Shown piece after piece: positions 24,300-33,437 of a DNA stretch of 58,135 nucleotides; position 1 is the stretch's first letter; the number at the start of each line of letters is the position of its first letter. The DNA lies in assembly GCA_019113675.1 (NCBI GenBank), contig DXHA01000045.1:1-58135 (forward strand). Reading direction: 5' to 3'. A program made the position numbers and the translations under genes. Origin of the DNA: Candidatus Yaniella excrementigallinarum. Lineage in GTDB: Bacteria > Actinomycetota > Actinomycetes > Actinomycetales > Micrococcaceae. The notes beneath the pieces are model-generated. The model saw nothing but the letters and a program-made list of their open reading frames with translations. It was not told the origin of the DNA and made no database searches.

Positions 24300-26090
24300 A
24301 TGCAAGTACATAAGTACGACGTCGTGATTGTTGGCGCTGGTGGCGCCGGCATGCGTGCAGCCATCGAAGCTGGTCAACGCACACGGACCGCAGTGCTCAC
24401 GAAACTGTACCCAACACGTTCGCACACCGGTGCAGCACAGGGCGGAATGTGTGCTGCTTTAGCAAACGTTGAAGAAGATAACTGGGAATGGCATACATTC
24501 GACACCGTCAAAGGTGGCGACTACGTCGTTGACCAGGATGCCGCAGAAGTTATGGCAAAAGAAGCCATCGACGCTGTCCTAGATTTAGAAAAAATGGGGC
24601 TGCCGTTCAACCGTACACCTGAAGGTCGCATTGACCAGCGCCGTTTCGGTGGTCACACCCGCGACCACGGTAAAGCGCCGGTACGCCGGGCCTGCTATGC
24701 AGCAGACCGCACCGGACATATGATTCTGCAGACCCTCTACCAGAACTGCGTCAAGCACAATGTCGAATTTTATAATGAATTCTACGTACTTGACCTGCTT
24801 ATGGTTGAACAAGATGCCACCCGCGAAGATGGCACCCCATACAAGCAAAAGCGTGTCGCCGGTGTAGTTTCCTATGAACTAGCTACCGGTGAGCTACACA
24901 TCTTCCAGGCAAAATCCGTGGTCTTCGCGACCGGTGGTGCCGGCAAGGTATTTAAGACCACTTCCAATGCTCACACCCTGACCGGTGACGGCATGGCCAT
25001 TGCTTACCGCCACGGTATCCCCCTGGAGGACATGGAGTTTATTCAGTTCCACCCAACTGGTCTTGCCGGGCTAGGGATCTTGTTGTCCGAAGCTGCTCGT
25101 GGTGAGGGCGGTATTCTCCGCAACGCCGATGGTGAGCGGTTTATGGAACGCTACGCGCCAACTATTAAAGACCTAGCTCCGCGTGACATTGTTGCTCGCT
25201 CCATGGCTAACGAAGTGCGCGAAGGCCGCGGCGCTGGGCCGAATAAAGACTACGTATATCTGGACCTGACACACCTTGAGCCAGAACACATCGATGCCAA
25301 ACTACCGGATATTACGGAATTCGCTCGGACCTACCTGGGCGTGGAACCATATAACGAACCGGTGCCAGTATTCCCCACCTGTCACTACGTGATGGGCGGT
25401 ATTCCAACCGATATCCAAGCAAATGTGCTTCAAGATAAACACAACACCCCCATCCCCGGGCTCTTTGCCGCCGGGGAGGTTGCTTGTGTCTCCGTACATG
25501 GTGCAAACCGTCTGGGAACCAACTCACTGCTCGACATCAATGTCTTCGGCCGCCGGGCAGGTATCTATGCTGCCGATTATGCTGAAGATGCCGATTTTGT
25601 GGAACTGCCAGAAAATGGTGAAGCATTCCTGGAATCCCAGATCGATAACCTGCGATCTTCCGAAGGCACCGAAAAGGTCGGTGCACTACGCGCCGAGCTC
25701 CAAGAGGTTATGGACGCCGATATGCAGGTGTTCCGTTCCGAAGAAACGATTCGCCGTGCCATCGACAAGATCGAAGACTTGCGCGCACGGTACCAGAACG
25801 TTGCAGTTCAGGATAAGGGCAAACGCTACAACCTGGATCTGCTTGAAGGCTTAGAACTTGGCTACCTGCTCGATATCGCTGAAGCCATGTCTGTTGCCGC
25901 GTTGCACCGCCCAGAATCTCGCGGAGGCCACTTCCGCGAAGATTTCCCAGATCGTGATGATGAAAAATGGATGGTCCACTCAATGCTCTACCGTGATGCC
26001 AACGCTCAAACTGAAGGCGTCCAGGGCATTCGATTTGAGACCAAAGACGTCGTCATGACCCGCTACGAACCAATGGAGCGTAAGTACTAA
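24300..26090 (+). CDS. sdhA: Succinate dehydrogenase flavoprotein subunit
   Basis: A 596-residue FAD protein that oxidises succinate to fumarate on the cytoplasmic face of the membrane. The N-terminal Rossmann motif is VVIVGAGGAGMRAAIEA (about 8-24). The histidine for covalent FAD is in RSHTGAAQGGMCAAL, and substrate residues lie in FIQFHPTGL, APRDIVAR and FPTCHYVMGGIPTD. The C-terminal HRPESRGGHFREDFPDRDD is the fumarate reductase/SdhA signature. The length matches other actinobacterial SdhA. GAAAGAAGA precedes ATG 24300. The stop overlaps the sdhB start by one base (TAATG), so stoichiometric translation is expected. Confidence 0.97.
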   Translation: MQVHKYDVVIVGAGGAGMRAAIEAGQRTRTAVLTKLYPTRSHTGAAQGGMCAALANVEEDNWEWHTFDTVKGGDYVVDQDAAEVMAKEAIDAVLDLEKMGLPFNRTPEGRIDQRRFGGHTRDHGKAPVRRACYAADRTGHMILQTLYQNCVKHNVEFYNEFYVLDLLMVEQDATREDGTPYKQKRVAGVVSYELATGELHIFQAKSVVFATGGAGKVFKTTSNAHTLTGDGMAIAYRHGIPLEDMEFIQFHPTGLAGLGILLSEAARGEGGILRNADGERFMERYAPTIKDLAPRDIVARSMANEVREGRGAGPNKDYVYLDLTHLEPEHIDAKLPDITEFARTYLGVEPYNEPVPVFPTCHYVMGGIPTDIQANVLQDKHNTPIPGLFAAGEVACVSVHGANRLGTNSLLDINVFGRRAGIYAADYAEDADFVELPENGEAFLESQIDNLRSSEGTEKVGALRAELQEVMDADMQVFRSEETIRRAIDKIEDLRARYQNVAVQDKGKRYNLDLLEGLELGYLLDIAEAMSVAALHRPESRGGHFREDFPDRDDEKWMVHSMLYRDANAQTEGVQGIRFETKDVVMTRYEPMERKY

Positions 26091-26878
26091 TGACTACTAC
26101 TTTCGAACCAGCAGAGCCAGCCTCAAACATTGATATGGGCGATTCCGGTGACACCGGTGGGGTGGAAACTTTCACCGTTACCATGCAGGTACGCCGCTAT
26201 ATCCCAGAATTCTATGACGAACCCTACTGGGATACCTGGACCGTCGAAATGCACGGGACCGACCGCGTACTGGATGCGCTACACAAGATCAAATGGGAGC
26301 TCGACGGTTCACTTTCCTTCCGTCGTTCCTGCGCCCACGGTGTGTGTGGTTCTGACGCCATGCGCATCAATGGCGTTAACCGTTTAGCATGTAAAGTTCT
26401 GCTCAAGGACCTTGATACATCCAAACCTATTACTGTAGAGCCCATCAAAGGTCTACCAGTAGAAAAGGACATGATCGTGGATATGGAACCCTTCTTCCAG
26501 TCCTACCGTGAAATCATGCCGTTCCTCATCGCTGATGAGACCCAGGAACCAACTCGTGAACGTTTGCAGTCAGCTGAAGCACGGGAAGCATTTGATGACA
26601 CCACCAAGTGCATCCTGTGTGCGGCATGCACATCTTCGTGTCCAGTATTTTGGACCGACGGGCAGTATTTTGGCCCTGCAGCTATTGTGAATGCCCATCG
26701 GTTCATTTTTGACGACCGTGACGAAGGTGGTGACATGCGTCTTGAGGTCCTCAACGATAAGGAAGGGGTATGGCGCTGCCGTACCACATTCAACTGCACC
26801 GATGCATGCCCACGCGGCATTCAAGTTACCAAAGCTATCGCTGAAGTAAAGCAGGCAATTCTAGCCCGCAATCTCTAA
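26090..26878 (+). CDS. sdhB: Succinate dehydrogenase iron-sulphur subunit
   Basis: A 262-residue protein carrying three iron-sulphur clusters that pass electrons from FAD to quinone. The [2Fe-2S] ligands are in SCAHGVCGSDAM and LACKVLL. The [4Fe-4S] ligands are in CILCAACTSSCPVFW, and the [3Fe-4S] ligands in FNCTDACPRGI, with cysteines in the usual order. The N-terminus has a roughly 25-residue acidic extension before the ferredoxin-like domain begins at TFTVTMQVRRY. It is the last gene of sdhCDAB and is followed by a long perfect hairpin at 26890-26929. Confidence 0.97.
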   Translation: MTTTFEPAEPASNIDMGDSGDTGGVETFTVTMQVRRYIPEFYDEPYWDTWTVEMHGTDRVLDALHKIKWELDGSLSFRRSCAHGVCGSDAMRINGVNRLACKVLLKDLDTSKPITVEPIKGLPVEKDMIVDMEPFFQSYREIMPFLIADETQEPTRERLQSAEAREAFDDTTKCILCAACTSSCPVFWTDGQYFGPAAIVNAHRFIFDDRDEGGDMRLEVLNDKEGVWRCRTTFNCTDACPRGIQVTKAIAEVKQAILARNL

Positions 26879-26889
26879 GCTGGCCTACC

Positions 26890-26929
26890 AACGTTTGTGG
26901 GGGTCGAGAATTCGACCCCCACAAACGTT
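26890..26929. terminator. Terminator after sdhB
   Basis: An 18-bp perfect inverted repeat (26890-26907 and 26912-26929) with the four-base loop GAAT lies 12 bases after the sdhB stop and before the convergent oxidoreductase gene. A few T residues close the stem. It can act in both directions. Confidence 0.85.
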
Positions 26930-26953
26930 TAACCAACAGATAATAGCAGTATG

Positions 26954-27625
26954 TTACAGAGAACGGAAAACTTCCCGAATATCTGTATCGCCATCATAAA
27001 AATCAATGGTCTTACCAATCGTGGCGTCTTCTTCTAACGCCACCAGGATCGCCTCAGCCACGTTACTGCGCGAGGTGTCGCGCCCACCTTCTGCTGACTC
27101 TGCCGATCCGGTCTCCGGAGCAATCCTAATCTTCGATGTCGGGTCTTCTAGCGTCAACATGCCGGGCCCTAGAATCGTGTACTTTAGACCGCTATCACGC
27201 AAGTGGGCATCAGTTGCAGACTTGGATTCTGCATAAGGAAAAAACGAGCTGTCTTCACTGACGCCATGATCTTTACCGGCACCCGCATAAGAAATCAATA
27301 CATAACGGTCAACGCCGGCCTGAACAGCTGCATCGATAGAACGTTGTGCAGCGTCTCTATCCACCGCATACGTGCGCTGCGGATTGCCGCCACCTGCGCC
27401 GGCAGCCCAAATAACCGCATCCTTGCCATGAAAAGCATCAGCTAAATCATTTACGGTGGCATCTTCGATATCTAAGACTAAAGCGTTCGCCCCGACAGCT
27501 TCGACTTCCCGGACTTGTTCCTCTTTTCGGATCACAGCGGTTACCGTGTGGCCTTCTTCCACTAGCCGTGGAGTAGTACGCATTGCTACCTTGCCGTGTC
27601 CGCCAATCATGATGTAGTCAGCCAC
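26954..27625 (-). CDS. NAD(P)-dependent oxidoreductase, NmrA/SDR-like (NAD(P)H-binding)
   Basis: A 223-residue atypical short-chain dehydrogenase. The nucleotide loop is IMIGGHGKVAMRTTPRLV near the N-terminus, followed by DIEDATVNDLADAF and VIWAAGAGGG. The segment YVLISYAGAGKD and the late LKYTILGPGMLT are typical of NmrA/NAD(P)H-binding proteins, often called YwnB/YhfK-like. There is no canonical YxxxK pair; Y and K occur in FPYAESKSATD. The frame is open to 27670, but GTG 27625 has GGAAGG upstream and is preferred. It is a single gene on the minus strand, converging with sdhB and divergent to an ABC exporter. Substrate unknown; redox-stress or quinone metabolism is only a guess. Confidence 0.85.
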   Translation of the reverse strand: MADYIMIGGHGKVAMRTTPRLVEEGHTVTAVIRKEEQVREVEAVGANALVLDIEDATVNDLADAFHGKDAVIWAAGAGGGNPQRTYAVDRDAAQRSIDAAVQAGVDRYVLISYAGAGKDHGVSEDSSFFPYAESKSATDAHLRDSGLKYTILGPGMLTLEDPTSKIRIAPETGSAESAEGGRDTSRSNVAEAILVALEEDATIGKTIDFYDGDTDIREVFRSL

Positions 27626-27795
27626 GTTAATCCTTCCGTCGATATTGATGGGTATGTGGGACAACCACATTGTCTCAGGCTGTATTCCAAGACCTTGCTT
27701 GTCCTACCTGCGAAGGATCGCAAAAACACCGCTAGGTGCCAAGATCCTCCCCGAGGCTGACGCCAAGAATAGCTTCAAGCCGCGAAAATAGTAAC

Positions 27796-28506
27796 ATGAC
27801 GCATCCGATACTTTCCGCTACCAACCTCACCAAAACCTATGGCTCTACCCAGGCACTAGTCGATGTGAGCCTGCAAGTTTACCCTGGCGAATCCGTAGCA
27901 ATTATGGGCCCGTCAGGCTCTGGAAAAACTACGCTAATGCACTGTCTATCGGGTATTTTGGTGCCCGACACCGGGAAGGTACACCTCACAATACTCAATA
28001 ATGCTGCCACTGACATTACGCAGCTGAATGAGGAACAACGCGCCCAGCTGCGCCGCGAACATCTCGGTTTTGTTTTTCAAGATGGTCTTCTGTTGCCAGA
28101 ATTGACCGCCCAGGAGAACACGGCCCTACCACTTATGCTTTCCGGTGTCCCGCGAAATACCGCAGAGACACAGGCCCGCAACTGGTTATCCGCTCTGGGA
28201 CTAGATGGGTTGTATAACCGCAGACTTGGGCAACTTTCAGGCGGCCAGGCACAACGTGTTGCCATCGCCCGGGCCCAGATTGCTGAGCCATCTGTGGTAT
28301 TCGCAGATGAGCCAACCGGTGCTCTTGATTCGGAAACTTCCGAAACAGTGTTGACCGCACTACTGGATTCGACCGTGTCCCGCGGCCGAGCCCTGGTGCT
28401 GGTCACACACGACGAGTCAGTCGCGGCACGCTGCCAACGACTCATACATGTCAGTGATGGTCGCATCATTTCAGATTCTGCAGATACTTCAGGAGCTACC
28501 CGATGA
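27796..28506 (+). CDS. ABC transporter ATP-binding protein (LolD/MacB-like)
   Basis: A 236-residue ATPase. Walker A is GPSGSGKTT (38-46), the signature LSGGQAQRVAIARA and Walker B VVFADEPTGALDSE; the Q-loop (FVFQDG) and H-loop (LVTHDE) are present. It resembles the MacB/LolD/FtsE group that drives FtsX-type permeases by mechanotransmission. The next gene encodes such a permease and overlaps the stop by four bases (ATGA). The frame opens at 27736; ATG 27796 gives the normal N-terminus MTHPILSATNLTKTYG, but no strong ribosome site precedes it. Cargo is unknown; peptide or antibiotic export or membrane-stress response is likely for the family. Confidence 0.9.
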   Translation: MTHPILSATNLTKTYGSTQALVDVSLQVYPGESVAIMGPSGSGKTTLMHCLSGILVPDTGKVHLTILNNAATDITQLNEEQRAQLRREHLGFVFQDGLLLPELTAQENTALPLMLSGVPRNTAETQARNWLSALGLDGLYNRRLGQLSGGQAQRVAIARAQIAEPSVVFADEPTGALDSETSETVLTALLDSTVSRGRALVLVTHDESVAARCQRLIHVSDGRIISDSADTSGATR

Positions 28507-29846
28507 AAGCTACAACAACGGTAAGCCGTCTGTTCCTGTCACGCCTGTTTGCGACCCGCCAGGCCTGGTCGCTGCCGGTGGCAGCCTTTGCCGTAGTGTC
28601 TACCTTGGCACTGAGCGTGGCCGGTGGGATACATTTCTTTTTCACACTCAATAAGCAATCCGTCGATGAGATAGCCGGAATATATATGATCCTGGCTATC
28701 CTGGCGGGAATACTGTTGATTATGCCGATTGCTTCACTAGCCGGTGCCGCGGCCAAGTTACTAGCCCGACGCCGTGACGAACGGCTGTCGTCGCTTCGAC
28801 TACTTGGCGCCAGTTCAGCGTTACTGCGCACGCTGGCAGTCACAGAAGCCTCAGTACTTGCTGCTGTCGGGTCGTTGCTAGGTGTGCTTGGCTATCTAGT
28901 GCTTATGCCCGTGGCCGGGTTATTGCATTTCGCAGGCGGGCCGATTGGTACCTCCGGTATGTGGCTTGGAGCGCCAGGAATATTAGCTGTGTTAGCAACT
29001 ATCATCGGTATTGGGGTTGTCTCTTCATTCACCGGGTTGCGCAGCATCGAAATTACCCCGTTGGGAGTTCGCACCAGACAACGTCCGGCCCGGTTACACT
29101 GGCTGCGTATTGTTGCTGCCGTAGCACTGTTGGTTGTGGCACAACTTTTTGCCAATATCTATGGTGCTGGCGGTATCATGTTGGCGGTAGTCATGGTACT
29201 CGCCGCTTTTGCTGTCCCCATGCTTGCCCTACATTTTATCGGGCCATGGTTAATTGCCGCAGTTACCCGTTGGCGGCTACGGCGTGCTAAAACTGCACAA
29301 TCATTGGTTGCAGCTCGTGCCGTGTTGGAATCACCGCAACAGGCCTGGGCACAAATTGGCGGGGTAACGTTAACCACCTACATCGGTGTGGTCGCTGGGG
29401 CTGGTGTATCACTAGCAAATATGGGTATGGATGACGCTGCTGCCAGCATGACGAATGCAGAAATAAATCTGCTGACCGATCTGCGTACCGGGGTTTTGCT
29501 AACTATGGTCATAGCATTTCTACTCTCGGCCTGTTCCGTAGCGATTACCCAGACTGCTCAGGTAATAGACCGTGGGGCACTGTATAACGGGCTGCGTCGT
29601 ATCGGTATGAGTTTTACTCAATTACAGGCGACTCGGCGTGGGGCCGTATTTGGACCGCTATGGATCGTGTTGATTTTTACTCTCTTGACAGCGGTAATTA
29701 CGGCATTTCCACTATTAGGAATTGCCGTTGTGGCCTCGCCTCTATCCATGCTGGTCATATCCGGCTGTTGTGTACTAGGCGTCCTGCTTATTTGGGGTGG
29801 TGTGCAAAGCTCTGCGCCAACGCTGCGTTCCGTAACCGCGGACTAA
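28503..29846 (+). CDS. ABC transporter permease, FtsX domain
   Basis: A 447-residue integral membrane protein with about eight to ten hydrophobic segments and FtsX-type permease features. It includes a first helix (about 17-42, LPVAAFAVVSTLALSVAGG) and a loop with ARRRDERLSSLRLLGAS, seen in BceB/LptF-like permeases. The C-terminal domain has RGALYNGLRRIGMSFTQL, which repeats that 'subunit-contact' pattern. The duplicated R-x-x-G motif marks the coupling helices contacting the ATPase. It overlaps the ATPase gene by four bases and ends two bases from the convergent acetyltransferase stop. Probably exports or removes a peptide or lipid-targeting compound; not established. Confidence 0.85.
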   Translation: MKATTTVSRLFLSRLFATRQAWSLPVAAFAVVSTLALSVAGGIHFFFTLNKQSVDEIAGIYMILAILAGILLIMPIASLAGAAAKLLARRRDERLSSLRLLGASSALLRTLAVTEASVLAAVGSLLGVLGYLVLMPVAGLLHFAGGPIGTSGMWLGAPGILAVLATIIGIGVVSSFTGLRSIEITPLGVRTRQRPARLHWLRIVAAVALLVVAQLFANIYGAGGIMLAVVMVLAAFAVPMLALHFIGPWLIAAVTRWRLRRAKTAQSLVAARAVLESPQQAWAQIGGVTLTTYIGVVAGAGVSLANMGMDDAAASMTNAEINLLTDLRTGVLLTMVIAFLLSACSVAITQTAQVIDRGALYNGLRRIGMSFTQLQATRRGAVFGPLWIVLIFTLLTAVITAFPLLGIAVVASPLSMLVISGCCVLGVLLIWGGVQSSAPTLRSVTAD

Positions 29847-29848
29847 AT

Positions 29849-30397
29849 CTAGCCGACTACTGTTGGAAGCTTGCGAGCCAGGACGATATCTTTAGCTACG
29901 CTGCCTCCGACGTCGAAGGAGCGGGTACCAATTTGTGCAAATCCAGACCGTTCATAAAACCGTATGGCACGAGCATTTGCCACATTAGTACCCAACCACA
30001 TCCATTGCCGGTCAGTCGTGCTGTATTGGTCGAGCAAGAAGGCCATCATGTTTCTTGATACTCCGGCGCCATGAAATTCTGGGTGGACATAGAATTTCGT
30101 CATCATGACGGTAGTGTCCACCGGAAGCTGTCGATCAAGTTCAGCGTCTTTGGGCAAAACGTTGTTGACACAAACCGTATATCCGACAAGCATTGCTCCA
30201 TCTGTTGCGACCACAACATTGGCATCGTCACTCGCCAACCATTCGGCAAAGACTTCTTGGTTGAGTTCGTTGTATATAAACGTTTCAATTGCCGTTCGGT
30301 CCATCTCAGGTGGACACGCAAGCGGAAATGTCCGTGCCGCCAATGGTACGAGCTCATGAATGTCGGTGTCTTTTGCTTTGCGGATGGAAACGCTCAT
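29849..30397 (-). CDS. GNAT family N-acetyltransferase
   Basis: A 182-residue single-domain GNAT enzyme using acetyl-CoA. The N-terminal strand is SVSIRKAKDTDIHELVPLA. The acetyl-CoA region is KFYVHPEFHGAGVSRNMMAFLLDQ (about 116-139) with the G-x-G-pattern altered to GAGVS. It is followed by WLGTNVANARAIRFYERSGF, the characteristic motif B. Substrate cannot be predicted. ATG 30397 stands alone on the minus strand. The gene ends two bases from the convergent ABC permease gene with no terminator between. Confidence 0.9.
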   Translation of the reverse strand: MSVSIRKAKDTDIHELVPLAARTFPLACPPEMDRTAIETFIYNELNQEVFAEWLASDDANVVVATDGAMLVGYTVCVNNVLPKDAELDRQLPVDTTVMMTKFYVHPEFHGAGVSRNMMAFLLDQYSTTDRQWMWLGTNVANARAIRFYERSGFAQIGTRSFDVGGSVAKDIVLARKLPTVVG

Positions 30398-30544
30398 AGC
30401 TGTCCATTCTAAGCCTCATAGCACTGACTTAGATGGTTTGCTTGGCTCTCATGACGGCGGCGCTATTGCACAGTCCTTATTGGACATCTCACATACATAG
30501 ATCAACTCATAGCGGTGCATCAACGGCTATCTGGTGTTACGACT

Positions 30545-30571
30545 GCAGCCGGTCAGAAACTGACCGGCTGC
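30545..30571 (-). terminator. Hairpin terminator after the Pro/Gly-tailed membrane protein gene
   Basis: A perfect 11-bp inverted repeat (30545-30555 and 30561-30571, GCAGCCGGTCA/TGACCGGCTGC) with a five-base loop lies 36 bases past the stop of the leftward gene. Confidence 0.65.
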
Positions 30572-30606
30572 TAAGATTTACTTGCGATCACCGCAATGAC
30601 TGATCG

Positions 30607-31350
30607 CTAGTTCGAAGGACTTGAGGGCGGTCCCTGAGGCGGATACTGATCGCCCTGTGGGCCCGGGTAAGTCGGCCCCTGATTTCCGGCTCCAGGAGGG
30701 TATTGACCCGGTCCCGGTGGCTGGTTACCGGGATTGTAATGACCTGCTTGGCCACCTGCTGACCAACCTTGCTGGTATCCAACTGATGAATGCGGTGTAT
30801 ACCATGCCGCGACATCAGCACGGAAAGCAAATACCAGAAACCAGACAGCGGTCCCCAGGATGACAATACCTTGGATGAGCGTAATCGCGCCTAAACCGCC
30901 ACTAAGTGCGAAGGTGGTTCCGACGCTAAGTATATTGAACAACGACGAAATACCGCCAAGAAAAGCGAATACAATGCCAAGAATTCGCCCCCAGTTTTTC
31001 CGCCCCAAGAGTGGAATAATCACCAGAGCATAGAGACCGAGCGCAAAAATAAGCAACACGATACCAAACGCTGTGCCTGCCCCGGCCATGCCTTCGATGC
31101 CCAGTCCAGATGCATAGCCGGACAGCACGACGCTGCTGACGACTAGTGAAATAATCTGCGTGATCAAGTAACCAACGGCTGAGGCTATCGCAGCAAGCTG
31201 CAGTTGACGTACCGGGTTTGGCAGATCGGGGCTACCTGTAAATACCTTGGCCAGTAGAGACTGGACGCTAGGACTATTGGGGTTCGGACTACCAGGACCG
31301 TACTGCGGGCCTTGAGGACCCGCTGGTCCATCATATGGGTTGTGTGTCAT
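30607..31350 (-). CDS. Four-helix membrane protein with proline/glycine/tyrosine-rich tails
   Basis: A 247-residue protein of unknown function. The N-terminal 35 residues (HNPYDGPAGPQGPQYGPG) and the C-terminal 60 residues (NQPPGPGQYPPGAGNQGP...) are low-complexity Pro/Gly/Tyr/Gln sequence. Between them lie four hydrophobic segments (about 48-72, 88-110, 121-143, 148-170). The loop-helix motif KNWGRILGIVFAFLGG is shared in pattern with the next gene upstream (WARFTGLVFAFLF, 31530-32090), so the two may be distant paralogues. Tails of this kind are common in actinobacterial membrane proteins and may bind wall or partner proteins. The ATG has AGAAGAGG upstream. Confidence 0.75.
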   Translation of the reverse strand: MTHNPYDGPAGPQGPQYGPGSPNPNSPSVQSLLAKVFTGSPDLPNPVRQLQLAAIASAVGYLITQIISLVVSSVVLSGYASGLGIEGMAGAGTAFGIVLLIFALGLYALVIIPLLGRKNWGRILGIVFAFLGGISSLFNILSVGTTFALSGGLGAITLIQGIVILGTAVWFLVFAFRADVAAWYTPHSSVGYQQGWSAGGQAGHYNPGNQPPGPGQYPPGAGNQGPTYPGPQGDQYPPQGPPSSPSN

Positions 31351-31529
31351 TGCCTCTTCTCCAATTTTGGATGCTCAGATTCTGCTATTTCACGCAATTG
31401 TAGGTGCAGTAGGTGACTCAATGCGATCAGCCGTGTGTTAAGCAGCTGACTATCAGCTTACCGGCCTAACGTACCAGTATTAGCCGATATTTTGTTGATC
31501 AACAGCAGACATATTCCGAAATTGATCAG

Positions 31530-32090
31530 CTATCTTTGTAAACGCCGGTGGAGACCAAACCACCACGAAGTTGACTTGCTCATGGCCTGAATAATCCAAT
31601 ATATGGTGAGTAAAACCGATAGCCAGGTCAGAATGGCAGCCACCAACTCAAGCGGTTCAAGCTGCCCGTAATTCACAGAAAAGACCAGACTCAGACCTTC
31701 CGAGAAAACGAATAAGAAGGCGAATACTAAACCCGTAAAACGCGCCCAAGGCCTTGTCGCACGGAGCCCGATTCCCACAATGACAAACAAAATTATCATC
31801 AGTAGCCCAAATCCGATAAATGAGATCAGGGACCATGTGTGCATGGTGTCCAGCATTGCCGGCGTAGCATCCTGGAGCTGTTCGGGTGGCAGCAGTTGTG
31901 AGTAGTACTCTTCTGGGTCCACCGTGAGCATCTCTACCACGCTCAATATGGAGGTGAGTGCGCTGAGAATCAGTAACGGCCATATTAAAGTTTTAGTCAG
32001 TTTGGCACTGCGCGGCTCATCACCGAAATCTGGCATCTGGGTGGGCGAATATGGGGCCGTCCCATATTTATTATTTGATGCTTCAGACAT
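31530..32090 (-). CDS. Four-helix membrane protein of unknown function
   Basis: A 186-residue protein: a polar N-terminus (SEASNNKYGTAPYSPTQ), then four predicted membrane helices (about 32-50, 86-108, 112-136, 148-168). A short extracellular acidic loop (TVDPEEYYSQLLPPEQL) lies between helices one and two. The motif RPWARFTGLVFAFLF resembles one in the neighbouring 30607-31350 product. It lies 45 bases after the stop of the MacB-like permease gene on the same strand, so it may be transcribed with that exporter. No enzymatic motif is visible. Confidence 0.75.
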   Translation of the reverse strand: MSEASNNKYGTAPYSPTQMPDFGDEPRSAKLTKTLIWPLLILSALTSILSVVEMLTVDPEEYYSQLLPPEQLQDATPAMLDTMHTWSLISFIGFGLLMIILFVIVGIGLRATRPWARFTGLVFAFLFVFSEGLSLVFSVNYGQLEPLELVAAILTWLSVLLTIYWIIQAMSKSTSWWFGLHRRLQR

Positions 32091-32135
32091 GTGTAATCTT
32101 CACCTTTTCGTACAGGTTCTACTAATATTTCGCCA

Positions 32136-33437
32136 TTAATCGTGGCGGAGGGCTTCAATGGGATCTTTAGTTGCTGCCCGACGAGCTGGTAGCGTCCCGG
32201 CGAGAAAAGCTATCAGAATGATAATTACAGCAATGGTTAGCAACGCTGTTGGTTCGATCGCATATAAGGAGAGTCCCGGAACAGAATCTAGGGGTCCATT
32301 TATCAGCATGGAGTTGCCTATGGCGCCCACCGCAGCCCCCAGTCCAATGCCAATGACCGAGCCCATCAAACCGATGACGATCGCTTCGGTAGAAAAGAGT
32401 GTGAACACTTTTCCGCTGGTCATTCCAAGTGCTTTATATAGACCAATCTGGCGGGTCCGCTCTTGAACTGAGATCAGTAGCGTATTGACGATACCAAAGC
32501 TAGCTGCAAGCAGTGCGATCAGTGCAAACCCGTTGAACACCCAGGTGATGGCATCAATGATGCCACTGACAATTCCCATTTGGTCTTCAACGGTTTGCCC
32601 TACCATGTCTATATCGGTCAGGTCTTGTTTGAGTTGTGTCTCGTTAGTAGCCAAGTTGTCCACGGTGAGAACAGCTTGCATATAGGAATATGGGACGGTG
32701 GTCCCGGCCGTCGAATTATTGATCTCGGCGATTTTGTGGTTTAGTCCGTGGGATGGAATGGGACTATTACCAGAGCCAGTGATCGTTTCTTCAGAGACTC
32801 CGGCAATTTCTGCTTCGACTGTTTCAGTATTGCCGTCCAGGTCCTTGGCACCAATGGTCACTGTTTTACCAACAGCGTCATCGGCATTTTCCACGTCGTC
32901 TATATCGAAAATCGAAAGCCATGAGGTAGGGATCACTAGTTCAAAGGCATCATCTGCAGCGGATGCGGGTCCGCCTGCTGCATATTCCACCATCGTTTGT
33001 TCTGAAGGAAATCCTGCCGAGGGCAGCGAATATTGATCATCCTCGCTAACTTCGAGATATTCAATACTGACAAATACCATCGGATCGACCATTTCAACGT
33101 GGTCCAGATCTTCAAGCGTTTCAATATCGTCATCGTCTAAAGCCGGTGTACCAAACTCCGACATTGTCGTTTCAGCATCAGGATCATATTCGTTGGGTTC
33201 GCTTGCACTAAACCCCATTGAGGCGTCAGTAGTCTGTGCCGGCATAACATAGACCTGGTTGGCATCGCCCATAGCCTCGACCTGTGCGTCAATATATTTA
33301 TTGATGCCTGCACCAATCCCGGAGGTTAAGGTCAACGTGAATGCACCTACAACAACAGCGATTACGGTTAGAAAAGTCCGCAACTTGGTGCGCAGGGTGT
33401 TGGCAATGGCTGTGGTGAATATATCGCGGATACGCAT
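32136..33437 (-). CDS. ABC transporter permease, MacB/FtsX type
   Basis: A 433-residue permease with the MacB plan. An N-terminal amphipathic start (MRIRDIFTTAIANTLRTKLRTFLTVI) leads into the first helix. A large extracellular domain (about 45-265) rich in Asp/Glu follows, then three C-terminal helices (about 290-320, 340-372, 398-420). The FtsX signature FALIALLAASFGIVNTLLISVQERTRQIGLYKALGM and the C-terminal LPARRAATKDPIEALRHD are typical. Its start touches the ATPase stop (one-base overlap). Members in Gram-positives export peptides or act in envelope stress; substrate unknown here. Confidence 0.9.
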   Translation of the reverse strand: MRIRDIFTTAIANTLRTKLRTFLTVIAVVVGAFTLTLTSGIGAGINKYIDAQVEAMGDANQVYVMPAQTTDASMGFSASEPNEYDPDAETTMSEFGTPALDDDDIETLEDLDHVEMVDPMVFVSIEYLEVSEDDQYSLPSAGFPSEQTMVEYAAGGPASAADDAFELVIPTSWLSIFDIDDVENADDAVGKTVTIGAKDLDGNTETVEAEIAGVSEETITGSGNSPIPSHGLNHKIAEINNSTAGTTVPYSYMQAVLTVDNLATNETQLKQDLTDIDMVGQTVEDQMGIVSGIIDAITWVFNGFALIALLAASFGIVNTLLISVQERTRQIGLYKALGMTSGKVFTLFSTEAIVIGLMGSVIGIGLGAAVGAIGNSMLINGPLDSVPGLSLYAIEPTALLTIAVIIILIAFLAGTLPARRAATKDPIEALRHD

